From positions 1-6,936 of the forward strand of contig CAZNWH010000108.1 of the NCBI GenBank assembly GCA_964576765.1: a stretch of 6,936 nt of DNA, read 5' to 3'. The notes below the pieces were generated by a model. That model saw only the letters and a program-made list of their open reading frames with translations, made no database searches and had not been told where the DNA came from. How positions within the stretch are numbered: position 1 is the stretch's first letter; each line of letters begins with the position of its first letter. The translations under genes and the position numbers were made by a program. Shown one piece after another: positions 1-6,074 of the stretch. Origin of the DNA: Hellea sp964576765 (lineage in GTDB: Bacteria > Pseudomonadota > Alphaproteobacteria > Caulobacterales > Maricaulaceae).

Positions 1-99
1 CCGCTCATCATTCACAATATCGGGATGGGGCCAAAGGAAGATAACATCCTGTTCGATTTTCAAATCAACAGGCATTACCGCTTTATTCCGCCGGCTTAA
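1..99 (+). CDS. DUF1287-family protein, C-terminal fragment (5' end outside window)
   Basis: The frame is open from the first base and ends at TAA (97-99), giving 32 residues that begin PLIIHNIGMGPKEDN and finish HYRFIPPA. The pattern 'hIHNIG.GP.EED.LF...I.GHYRY.P' is how DUF1287 proteins (YijF-like, predicted secreted, no established activity) end, as I recall the family. Only the tail is visible, so the N-terminal signal region and the putative catalytic residues cannot be judged. The gene is convergent with the GNAT gene: one base separates the two stop codons and I see no terminator hairpin between them. The family call rests on a short but distinctive segment; that this is a true coding end is supported by the tight convergent packing. 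Confidence 0.7.
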   Translation, partial: PLIIHNIGMGPKEDNILFDFQINRHYRFIPPA

Positions 100-100
100 A

Positions 101-589
101 CTAAAGTGTGAGCGCCATATAGCGCGAGCATCCCATGGGATTGTCGTAATAGCGCTCTATATCTTGAAAGCCGAGATTGTCATAAATAATGTTGGCCTGT
201 TTTAGACCGGGGTCGGTATCCAGATACATCTGCCTATATCCGGAATTTCTGGCATGATTAATGGCGGCTTCTGTCAGCTTTAAGCCGAGCCGATGACCTC
301 GCCCGCCGGGGCGGCAATAAAGACGTTTGAGCTCGCAGATACCGGGTTTGAAATTCTTTACCCCGCAAGCGGCCACAGGCTCGCCGCCGAGTTTTGCCAG
401 CCATAAGGTTTCATAGGCTTGAGGGAAGGTTGCAAATTCTTGGTTTGTGCCTTGAAAGTCTAAAGATACGTCCAGAAAGTCCTCGATAAAGCTTATATAT
501 TCGAGAAAGATATCTTTGACGGCGGCGATATCAGACTCGGATTTGGCTTTTATGATGTTGATTTTATCACATGCATTATCAGGGCTCAT
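101..589 (-). CDS. GNAT-family N-acetyltransferase
   Basis: This is a 162-residue single-domain GNAT enzyme, a normal length for the fold, predicted to transfer an acetyl group from acetyl-CoA to an unidentified amine; it should be cytosolic. Visible landmarks are an N-terminal helix pair with FLEYISFIEDFLDVSLDFQ (about 28-46), beta4 ELKRLY (86-91), the acetyl-CoA pyrophosphate loop RPGGRGHRLG (93-102, the R/Q-x-x-G-x-G/A motif), MYLDTD (121-126), the helix with Y136 and LGF (139-141), and the ending RYYDNP...RYMAL. This matches the widespread subfamily with 'CEMKRLYVRP..RG.GLG' and 'YY.NP....FM.L'. The ATG start is preceded by AGGGG only three bases upstream, and no other Met occurs before residue 121. 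It lies 37 bp downstream of the large Sel1/PG-binding gene on the same strand and is probably co-transcribed. The substrate cannot be read from the sequence. Confidence 0.9.
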   Translation of the reverse strand: MSPDNACDKINIIKAKSESDIAAVKDIFLEYISFIEDFLDVSLDFQGTNQEFATFPQAYETLWLAKLGGEPVAACGVKNFKPGICELKRLYCRPGGRGHRLGLKLTEAAINHARNSGYRQMYLDTDPGLKQANIIYDNLGFQDIERYYDNPMGCSRYMALTL

Positions 590-626
590 AGGCCCCTATA
601 TCAGCAGCAATATGACGGGTAAATAC

Positions 627-3521
627 TTAGACGCCAGCGGCGAGTTCTAAACGGTCAATTAAAGCGGCATTCACGCGTCCTGTTTCAGGCAGGCCATTGG
701 CTTCTTCAAAACTGATAATCGCAGCGCGGGTTCGTGGCCCAATGGTGCCGTCAGCCGAGCCAATGTCATAGCCTAGATCTGTCAATAATGACTGGGCTTG
801 GCGCGTTTGATTGACTTCTATGGCTTTGCCGTCAACGGGCTTTATCCATGCGAGATTTCTGAAAATGCCATTGGCTTGCTCGTCAATTTTAACCGGAGCA
901 AATTTAGCAATGCGCGCTATCGCTGTCGAGAGGTCATCTGAATCCATCGTATCGCTGAGAATATCGACGCGCTTCTTGGCAAATTGATCGCCTTGTTTGG
1001 CGGCGATGGCATACCATACATATGCGTCTGTCTGACTTTGAGGCAGGCCTTGCCCGCTTTCAAAGAGGACACCGAGGTTGAACTGAGAATCGACCACGCC
1101 GCGTTCAGCTGCCTTTTCAAACCATTTGGCCGCAGTTTGCAGCTCTGCGCTCACGCCACCCCGTCCTTCGGCATAATAAAGGGCGAGATCATGCATGGCG
1201 ATGCGGTTTCCATTGCGCGCGGCCCGTTCTGTTAACTGACGGGCGAGCTCAGTATCTTGCGTCACGCCTTCACCGAGCTCATAAAGTTTAGCCAGTCGGT
1301 ATTGCGCGGCAGGTTGGTTTTGATTGGCAGATTTACGGATAAGATCAACGCCTTCATCCGTACGGTCTTGTTCAAGATAAGACAGGCCAAGCTGGAATTG
1401 CGCGACCGCGTCGCCTGCGGCGGCAGCGGAGTTTAATGTTTTAGCGGCTTCACCCGTTACTGGCGTTGGTTTGTTATCGGCGTAATTACCTATAGGTTCT
1501 ATCACTGTCGGGGGCGAGTCAACTGTGGCGGTGGACGCCTCTTTTTGAACTGTATTATGCAAGACGGGGTTGTTTTTATCGCCAAGAAGGCCTTTAGCGG
1601 CAACTAGGCCTAAGACGGCGACACCTGTGGCCATTGCTGCGGCGCGTAAATTACGGCCGGATATTTTAGGAGGGCTGAACCCCGACTCTTCACCAGCGCC
1701 AATCCTCGAACTCGCCAAAGTATCCATATTTTCGGCATAGGCCGGATCGCCATAGGTTTCTGGTATAACCTGCGCCGTAGGAACGCTTATGGGTTGTAAA
1801 TTATGAGCTGGAGGGGCCGCAACTTGTGAAACTTGTGGCGGTACAGGGGGGGTAACAACAAGAGGATTCGTTTGTACCATGCCCTGTGGCTGAGAAGCTT
1901 GGGTTGGCTGAGGCTCCCTGACGAAGGCGCGGGGGTCAAATTCTTGCGGAACATGATTGTCTTGGGGCGGCATAGCCTTTGCCCTTAGGGGCTGATTGCC
2001 TTGGTTTGCTGCTTGGGCATTTGAATAGGGGTTAGGGGGGATTACGGTGTTGGTCTGGGGGGCAGGCGTAAAGGCGTCAGGGCTAGACGGTGTTTGGGGT
2101 GGGGGCGCGGCTGCTGTGATCGGCATGGTTTTAACCACGCTTAACTTAGGGGGAGGGGCTTGCGGCGCAGGCTCTATTTGCGGCGCAGNNNNNNNNNNNN
2201 NNNNNNNNNNNNNNNNNNNNNNNNNNNNNNNNNNNNNNNNNNNNNNNNNNNNNNNNNNNNNNNNNNNNNNNNNNNNNNNNNNNNNNNNTTGCGGCGCAGG
2301 CTCTATTTGCGGCGCAGCCATTTCGGGCTGTGCAATGTCCGCCGCAAGAGTGGTAGGCGTAATGTCTGGTGCAGGGGCTTGAGCGTTAAAATTAGCCACA
2401 CTATGCTCTAATTCTTCCAGCCGTGATGTCAGACTGCTTAGCGTATGCTCAAAGCGGCGCATATCCCCGGTATCGGATTGGGATATGCTGTCAATTCGGG
2501 CCTCAAGCTGTGTATCAATTCGGCTATCAATCCGGTCTTCCAAGCTTTCGCGGTAATCTTTAAAGTCGCTTTGGGTCTTTAAAGCAATTTCAGAGACTTT
2601 TTCTCGAATTGATAATTCACTAGCCTCACTGCGTTTCTTGATTTCGACAGAGAGTTCGGCAATCTTGTCCCCAATATTGGAAAATGCGCTTGCGGTATCT
2701 TTTTCAATGGATCCGATTTTATCTGTTGTGGTCGTTTTTAAGGTTTCAATCGCAACCTTTCTGGCATGTTCCTCATGGGTTATACGGGCATCGACGGCTG
2801 TCGCAATAGAGGCCAAGTGCCGATTAATTTTAGCGATAGCGTCAGATTGCTGTGTTTCTGCTAGGGATAGTCTTTGATCGGCTTTGAATAGGGCGGCTCG
2901 TAAGTTTTCGACAGATGGATTGGACAGTGCTGTTTTAAGCTCAGAATTGATAGAATTTTGAGTTTCAGTCACCATGTTTGTGAGTTTGTCGGACAATTGG
3001 TTGACTTTACGGGTCAGAACGCCCTTGTCGGTTGATCTGTCTTTTCGCGTTCGAGCATCCATTGAAATTATAGCCGTTTCCAAGGCTTTTACGCTTTTAC
3101 GCGTAAGCGTATCGGCTCGTTTCATGCGCGTTTCGAGTCCGGCAATATTTTGGCGGAGTTCTTTTAGCGTGGAGGGTGAGTCTTTAGGCGTAATGACTTT
3201 GGCTGACATTTTGGTTTTAGAGATCGCTTTATCTTTAGAAGCGGTCTTGGTGGGGTTTGCTTTGGTCTGTTTTGACCGCGCTTTTGACGGGGCGGTTGGT
3301 TTTGCGGGCGTTTTTCCAACTTTACGGATTGATTTTATGCTTTTTTTCGGCGTTGTGGTATGAGCGGTTTTGGGCAGGGCTGTTTTATTCGCCGTAGTTT
3401 TGGGGTTAATTTCAAGTTTAGGTTTTTTTGACGATCCGGCTTTCGAAAGCGAAGATTTCGCCGCTGTCCGGGTCTTTGCTTTTTCTGCCTTTGCCTTTTG
3501 TTTTGGCGTAGATTTACTCAT
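627..3521 (-). CDS. PodJ-like membrane protein: basic tail, coiled coil, TM, Sel1 repeats, PG-binding domain
   Basis: This 964-codon frame (including 34 undefined codons) encodes a bitopic inner-membrane protein. In order: a lysine-rich tail (residues 1-108, about 29 Lys and very few acidic residues, KTA/TPKK/PAKP-like runs); helical coiled-coil-prone region (about 115-380); Pro/Gln/Ala-rich linker (about 380-615) containing the assembly gap (412-445); one hydrophobic segment (about 627-647, AAMATGVAVLGLVAAKGLLG) preceded by K/R residues, which predicts a cytoplasmic N-terminus; about four Sel1/TPR-like repeats (about 698-845, with FQLGLSYL, YRLAKLYELGEGV, HDLALYYAEGRG, FNLGVLFESGQG); and a PG_binding_1 domain (about 902-960, LGYDIGSADGTIGPRTRAAI). 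The same order occurs in Caulobacter PodJ, the polarity factor for pili and holdfast, but I do not see PodJ's usual N-terminal 'GID..ARE.A...G.TLGEWL' block, so I call it PodJ-like only. The start at 3521 has GGGG (3525-3528) three bases upstream; M105 has no ribosome-binding site. Domain calls are strong; the role in polarity is inferred. True length is unknown because of the gap. Confidence 0.85.
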   Translation of the reverse strand: MSKSTPKQKAKAEKAKTRTAAKSSLSKAGSSKKPKLEINPKTTANKTALPKTAHTTTPKKSIKSIRKVGKTPAKPTAPSKARSKQTKANPTKTASKDKAISKTKMSAKVITPKDSPSTLKELRQNIAGLETRMKRADTLTRKSVKALETAIISMDARTRKDRSTDKGVLTRKVNQLSDKLTNMVTETQNSINSELKTALSNPSVENLRAALFKADQRLSLAETQQSDAIAKINRHLASIATAVDARITHEEHARKVAIETLKTTTTDKIGSIEKDTASAFSNIGDKIAELSVEIKKRSEASELSIREKVSEIALKTQSDFKDYRESLEDRIDSRIDTQLEARIDSISQSDTGDMRRFEHTLSSLTSRLEELEHSVANFNAQAPAPDITPTTLAADIAQPEMAAPQIEPAPQXXXXXXXXXXXXXXXXXXXXXXXXXXXXXXXXXXAPQIEPAPQAPPPKLSVVKTMPITAAAPPPQTPSSPDAFTPAPQTNTVIPPNPYSNAQAANQGNQPLRAKAMPPQDNHVPQEFDPRAFVREPQPTQASQPQGMVQTNPLVVTPPVPPQVSQVAAPPAHNLQPISVPTAQVIPETYGDPAYAENMDTLASSRIGAGEESGFSPPKISGRNLRAAAMATGVAVLGLVAAKGLLGDKNNPVLHNTVQKEASTATVDSPPTVIEPIGNYADNKPTPVTGEAAKTLNSAAAAGDAVAQFQLGLSYLEQDRTDEGVDLIRKSANQNQPAAQYRLAKLYELGEGVTQDTELARQLTERAARNGNRIAMHDLALYYAEGRGGVSAELQTAAKWFEKAAERGVVDSQFNLGVLFESGQGLPQSQTDAYVWYAIAAKQGDQFAKKRVDILSDTMDSDDLSTAIARIAKFAPVKIDEQANGIFRNLAWIKPVDGKAIEVNQTRQAQSLLTDLGYDIGSADGTIGPRTRAAIISFEEANGLPETGRVNAALIDRLELAAGV
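2160..2188 (-). repeat. Left copy of 29-bp direct repeat flanking the gap
   Basis: These 29 bases are identical to 2289-2317. On the coding (minus) strand they read codons for APQIEPAPQ, followed by the partner linker sequence APPPK. The internal structure is itself repeated: the 11-base string CTGCGCCGCAA occurs twice within the 29 bases, 18 bases apart, which suggests an 18-bp unit (ATAGAG + CCTGCGCCGCAA) encoding IEPAPQ. Confidence 0.9.
2189..2288. other. Assembly gap of 100 N inside the PodJ-like gene
   Basis: Exactly 100 undefined bases lie in the Pro/Gln/Ala linker of the large minus-strand gene. A round 100 is the customary placeholder for a scaffold gap of unknown size, so the distance is probably not measured. 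With 100 Ns the reading frame continues correctly across the gap, which may be luck; the repeats on both sides show that the missing stretch is probably more of the same low-complexity coding sequence. Confidence 0.97.
2289..2317 (-). repeat. Right copy of 29-bp direct repeat flanking the gap
   Basis: This is the second copy of the 29-bp repeat, coding for AAPQIEPAPQ (its first Ala codon is GCT, with the G just outside the repeat). It directly abuts the N block. Two identical sequences facing a gap is what an assembler leaves when it cannot resolve a tandem repeat, or when two contig ends overlap and were not merged. Confidence 0.9.
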
Positions 3522-3523
3522 TT

Positions 3524-3528
3524 TCCCC
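3524..3528 (-). promoter_or_regulatory. Ribosome-binding site of the PodJ-like gene
   Basis: Read on the minus strand the sequence before the ATG is AAAAGGTTTCGGGGAAA. The CGGGG core sits three bases from the start codon and AAAAGG lies about ten bases from it; either could pair with 16S rRNA. It supports the long start with the full lysine-rich tail rather than the internal Met at residue 105. Confidence 0.5.
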
Positions 3529-3546
3529 GAAACCTTTTAAAGACAT

Positions 3547-3563
3547 AGCTATTTCCGATAGCT
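3547..3563 (-). other. Small inverted repeat in the presumed leader of the PodJ-like gene
   Basis: AGCTAT, five bases TTCCG, then ATAGCT form a perfect 6-bp stem with a 5-base loop, 26 bases upstream of the PodJ-like start codon. If transcription starts further upstream this would fold in the 5' untranslated leader. It is too short and not followed by a U run, so it is not a terminator. It could be a binding site, a minor RNA hairpin or chance. Confidence 0.3.
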
Positions 3564-3601
3564 GCAGACAACAAACTTGTGACTGTACTGCGCAATTGTG
3601 G

Positions 3602-3616
3602 TTAACGGGCCGTTAA
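3602..3616 (-). promoter_or_regulatory. CtrA-like binding site (TTAA-N7-TTAA)
   Basis: TTAACGGGCCGTTAA is an exact TTAA-N7-TTAA. On the minus strand the second half continues as TTAACC, matching the extended CtrA half-site orientation known from Caulobacter, and it points at the PodJ-like gene whose start is 81 bases away. It also forms 7-bp inverted arms around a single central base. A third TTAA at 3621-3624 lies just beside it. I could not find a convincing -10 element downstream, so whether CtrA would activate or repress here is open; its position is also about 90 bases upstream of the MerR gene, so it could act on either direction. Confidence 0.55.
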
Positions 3617-3674
3617 AGTGTTAACTTTTTCCACATGATAACTATGGTTTATAAGCATTTTGACTGAATTTACC

Positions 3675-3696
3675 TTGACGTTAACGTTAACGTTAA
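3675..3696 (+). promoter_or_regulatory. Palindromic operator and possible promoter before the MerR gene
   Basis: TTGACG (3675-3680) is followed by TTAACGTTAACGTTAA (3681-3696), a perfect 16-bp palindrome made of CGTTAA repeated three times in a row (3679-3696). The overlapping register 3675-3690 is also a near-palindrome, with one mismatched pair. TTGACG is a good -35 match; a 17-base spacing would put the weak -10 TACAGG at 3698-3703, so the operator would fill the spacer, as is usual for MerR-family regulators. From memory, LiuR-type MerR regulators of acyl-CoA catabolism bind palindromes with an ACGT-n2-ACGT core like this one. The presence of the palindrome is certain; the regulator assignment is inferred. 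Confidence 0.6.
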
Positions 3697-3708
3697 TTAC
3701 AGGGCGCT

Positions 3709-4248
3709 ATGTCGTCATTAGAGATCCAAAATATAGCGCGCACCCAATGGGGTATTCGTGAATTTGCTGAAATCTTCGATGTCACACCTCGAACCATCAG
3801 GTTTTATGAAGATAAAGGCCTTTTGACACCTTCTAGAGGTGCAGGGGGACGAATTTTTAATCAAGATGATTATCAAAGATTTGAAAAAATTATGCGGGCT
3901 AAACGTCTTGGTTTTACCCTTGGCGATATTAAAGAAGTTCTTGATGTTACAGACGGCCATATAACAGACCGTGTTGAACTCTTGCGCCGACAAAAAAACT
4001 TCCGCCATGTTATCGCCTCGCTCAAGCGCCGCCGTGAAGATATCGCTTATGTTACACGGGATATGATCGAAATTTGTAATGTGATTGACGATTATGCCGT
4101 TAACGGGCCTGAAGGGGGCGAAGTTTCCGACCTCGCCAGCGCCTATCAAGCTAAATTTTCTCAAACACCATTTGTTGAAGAAACAGCTGATGATTATCAA
4201 TCTATTCATAATGGCGAACCTGCCATGGCCTCTACCCGCTTTAAATAA
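3709..4248 (+). CDS. MerR-family transcriptional regulator, LiuR-like
   Basis: This 179-residue protein has an N-terminal MerR winged helix-turn-helix: IREFAEIFDVTPRTIRFYEDKGLLTP (16-41), wing RGAGGRIFNQDD (43-54), second helix pair IMRAKRLGFTLGDIKEVLDV (61-80). A basic, helical segment (about 86-126) follows and would form the dimerising coiled coil. There is only one Cys (C123), so the metal-sensing Cys clusters of MerR/CueR/ZntR are absent and an organic or acyl-CoA effector is more likely. 'TIRFYE..GLL.P.R' and 'KRLGFTL..I.E.L' resemble LiuR, the regulator of branched-chain and fatty acyl-CoA catabolism. The C-terminal 50 residues are poorly structured and not recognised. The start has AGGG four bases upstream. 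It leads an operon: the acyl-CoA dehydrogenase begins 13 bases after its stop. Autoregulation through the adjacent palindrome is inferred. Confidence 0.88.
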   Translation: MSSLEIQNIARTQWGIREFAEIFDVTPRTIRFYEDKGLLTPSRGAGGRIFNQDDYQRFEKIMRAKRLGFTLGDIKEVLDVTDGHITDRVELLRRQKNFRHVIASLKRRREDIAYVTRDMIEICNVIDDYAVNGPEGGEVSDLASAYQAKFSQTPFVEETADDYQSIHNGEPAMASTRFK

Positions 4249-4261
4249 AGGATCATAAGAC

Positions 4262-6052
4262 ATGCCGATTTACAATGCCCCTCTCCGCGATATGAAATTT
4301 GTGATGCAGGAGGTGCTTAATGTCGGGCAACTGACAAATTATGAAAAATTTGCCGAAGCGGACACAGATACGCTCGATGCTATTTTAGAACAAAGCGGGA
4401 AATTTTCCTCCGAAGTTCTTGCCCCGCTCAATGTTGTCGGGGATCATGAAGGTTGTACACGTAATGCCGATGGTTCCGTGACAACGCCGACTGGCTTTAA
4501 AGAGGCCTACCAACAAGTTGTTGAAGGCGGCATGATGGGATTGGCCCACAACCCAGAATATGGCGGCATGGGCATGCCGGGTGTTTGGCATATAGCCGCT
4601 GGTGAAATGCAATCGGCGGCTAATATGGCTTTTGCCATGTATCCTGGCCTGACCAATGGCGCGAGTAAAGCGATTGAAATCGGCGGCTCCGAAGCCCAGA
4701 AAAACACTTATTTACCGAAAATGATTTCTGGTGAATGGACAGGGACGATGAACCTAACAGAGCCGCATTGCGGGACCGATTTGGGCCTTTTGAAAACCAA
4801 AGCCGTGCCGCAGGCCGATGGCTCTTATAAAATTACAGGCCAAAAGATTTTTATCTCTGCCGGTGAACATGATATGTCAGAGAACATTATCCATTTATGT
4901 CTGGCCCGTATTGAAGGCGCGCCTGAAGGCGTGAAAGGAATTTCCCTCTTTATTGTTCCCAAATTCAAACTCGATAAGGATGAAAATCCGGGCGAGCGCA
5001 ACCCTGTCACTTGCGGGGCGATTGAACACAAAATGGGTATTCACGGCAATTCAACTTGCGTGATGAATTTTGATGATGCCGAAGGATATCTGATTGGAGA
5101 CGAGAATAAAGGTCTTCGCGTTATGTTCGTAATGATGAACCGCGCCCGTCTTGATGTCGGTATGCAAGGTCTGGCGCAATCAGAAGTCGCTTATCAAAAT
5201 GCGGCAGCCTATGCCAAAGACCGCCTTCAGGGCCGTTCATTGACCGGACCTAAAAACGAAAATGGGCCTGCCGACCCGCTGATTGTGCATCCCGATATTC
5301 GCCGGATGCTGATGGAAACCAAAGCTTTTAATGAAGGCGCGCGTGCTCTTGTCTACTGGGCGGCTATGCTTGAAGATTTGGAACTTGTTCACGAAGATGA
5401 AAAGTTTCGCGAAAAGGCGGATGATTATCTCGGCCTCTTAACGCCCGTCATTAAAGGGTATCTGACCGATAAAGGTATGGCCACGACGATTGATTGTCAG
5501 CAAATATTTGGCGGTCACGGCTTTATCGAAGAATGGGGCATGAGCCAATTTGTGCGTGATATGCGTATTGCCCTTATTTATGAAGGGGCTAACGGCGTGC
5601 AGGCACTTGATCTTGTGGGCCGAAAGCTTGCCCGCAAAGGGGGGCGCGCTTTGATGTCCTTAAATGCTGAGATTGATACGTTCCTTGGTGAAAACTCTGA
5701 TAATGAAAATCTGTCCGAATTTATGGACGGGCTTAAAGAAGCAAAACAAAAGCTAACGGAAGCCACAATGTGGCTGATGCAAAATGGCATGACTAATCCC
5801 GATAATGCCGGCGCGGGCTCTGTGGATTATATGCATATGATGGGGCTGAGTACTTTGGCCTATATGTGGGCCAAAATGGCCTTGGTCGCGCAGGCCGCGA
5901 TTGATGGTGGTTCCAATGATGAGTTCTATACGAATAAGATCATCACAGGACGCTATTTCGTATTGCGCATGCTGCCTATGATGGACACGCATCTCGCGAA
6001 AATTAAAACAGGGGCCGAGCCGCTCATGGCGCTAGATGCAGCGGCGTTTTAG
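4262..6052 (+). CDS. Acyl-CoA dehydrogenase with C-terminal extension (DmdC/FadE-like, about 600 aa class)
   Basis: This 596-residue FAD enzyme should oxidise an acyl-CoA to the trans-2-enoyl-CoA, passing electrons to electron-transfer flavoprotein. Landmarks: short N-terminal segment typical of this class (MPIYNAPLRDMKFVMQEVL); helical domain to about 155; flavin signature MNLTEPHCGTDLG (163-175); KIFISAGEHD (195-204); C-terminal helical domain with GGHGF (417-421) and IYEGANGVQ (439-447), whose E441 corresponds to the catalytic base of MCAD-type enzymes; then an extra about 130-residue C-terminal domain (about 465-596, Acyl-CoA_dh_C type). Length fits the family that includes 3-methylmercaptopropionyl-CoA dehydrogenase DmdC and several 'FadE' homologues; sequence alone does not fix the substrate, so I give no symbol. 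It has an AAGGA site nine bases before the ATG, 13 bases downstream of the regulator, and is followed after 22 bases by a second dehydrogenase. It is intact. Confidence 0.92.
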   Translation: MPIYNAPLRDMKFVMQEVLNVGQLTNYEKFAEADTDTLDAILEQSGKFSSEVLAPLNVVGDHEGCTRNADGSVTTPTGFKEAYQQVVEGGMMGLAHNPEYGGMGMPGVWHIAAGEMQSAANMAFAMYPGLTNGASKAIEIGGSEAQKNTYLPKMISGEWTGTMNLTEPHCGTDLGLLKTKAVPQADGSYKITGQKIFISAGEHDMSENIIHLCLARIEGAPEGVKGISLFIVPKFKLDKDENPGERNPVTCGAIEHKMGIHGNSTCVMNFDDAEGYLIGDENKGLRVMFVMMNRARLDVGMQGLAQSEVAYQNAAAYAKDRLQGRSLTGPKNENGPADPLIVHPDIRRMLMETKAFNEGARALVYWAAMLEDLELVHEDEKFREKADDYLGLLTPVIKGYLTDKGMATTIDCQQIFGGHGFIEEWGMSQFVRDMRIALIYEGANGVQALDLVGRKLARKGGRALMSLNAEIDTFLGENSDNENLSEFMDGLKEAKQKLTEATMWLMQNGMTNPDNAGAGSVDYMHMMGLSTLAYMWAKMALVAQAAIDGGSNDEFYTNKIITGRYFVLRMLPMMDTHLAKIKTGAEPLMALDAAAF

Positions 6053-6061
6053 ATAGAGAAT

Positions 6062-6067
6062 AGGAGG
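6062..6067 (+). promoter_or_regulatory. Shine-Dalgarno AGGAGG deciding the start of the second dehydrogenase
   Basis: A perfect AGGAGG lies seven bases before the ATG at 6075, inside the 22-base gap after the first dehydrogenase. It is the strongest ribosome-binding site in the window and fixes the start of the truncated downstream gene. Confidence 0.85.
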
Positions 6068-6074
6068 GCCAATT

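Noticed and set aside
590..626. Rho-independent terminator between the PodJ-like and GNAT genes
   Set aside because: I find no GC-rich stem followed by a U run on the minus strand; the 37-bp gap contains only the AGGGG site and AT-rich spacer, consistent with co-transcription.
2160..2317. CRISPR array, because direct repeats of about 29 bp flank an unknown interval
   Set aside because: The repeats are in frame within a coding sequence, encode a Pro/Gln/Ala linker, are internally repetitive and there are only two visible copies. A coding tandem repeat explains them.
2974..3363. A 129-codon plus-strand frame opposite the lysine-rich tail, with hydrophobic stretches
   Set aside because: The hydrophobic look arises from reading lysine and alanine codons in antisense. 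The sense frame has a ribosome-binding site and continues into recognisable domains.
4097..4106. CCGTTAACGG, a perfect 10-bp palindrome sharing TTAACGGGCC with the intergenic CtrA-like box
   Set aside because: It is inside the MerR coding region, explained by codons for Ala-Val-Asn-Gly, and lacks a second TTAA at seven-base spacing. Probably chance.
3718..4263. A 181-codon open frame antisense to nearly the whole MerR gene
   Set aside because: It lies opposite a strongly recognisable MerR protein, its translation resembles no family I know, and no ribosome-binding site or promoter supports it. It is a by-product of the codon pattern of the real gene.
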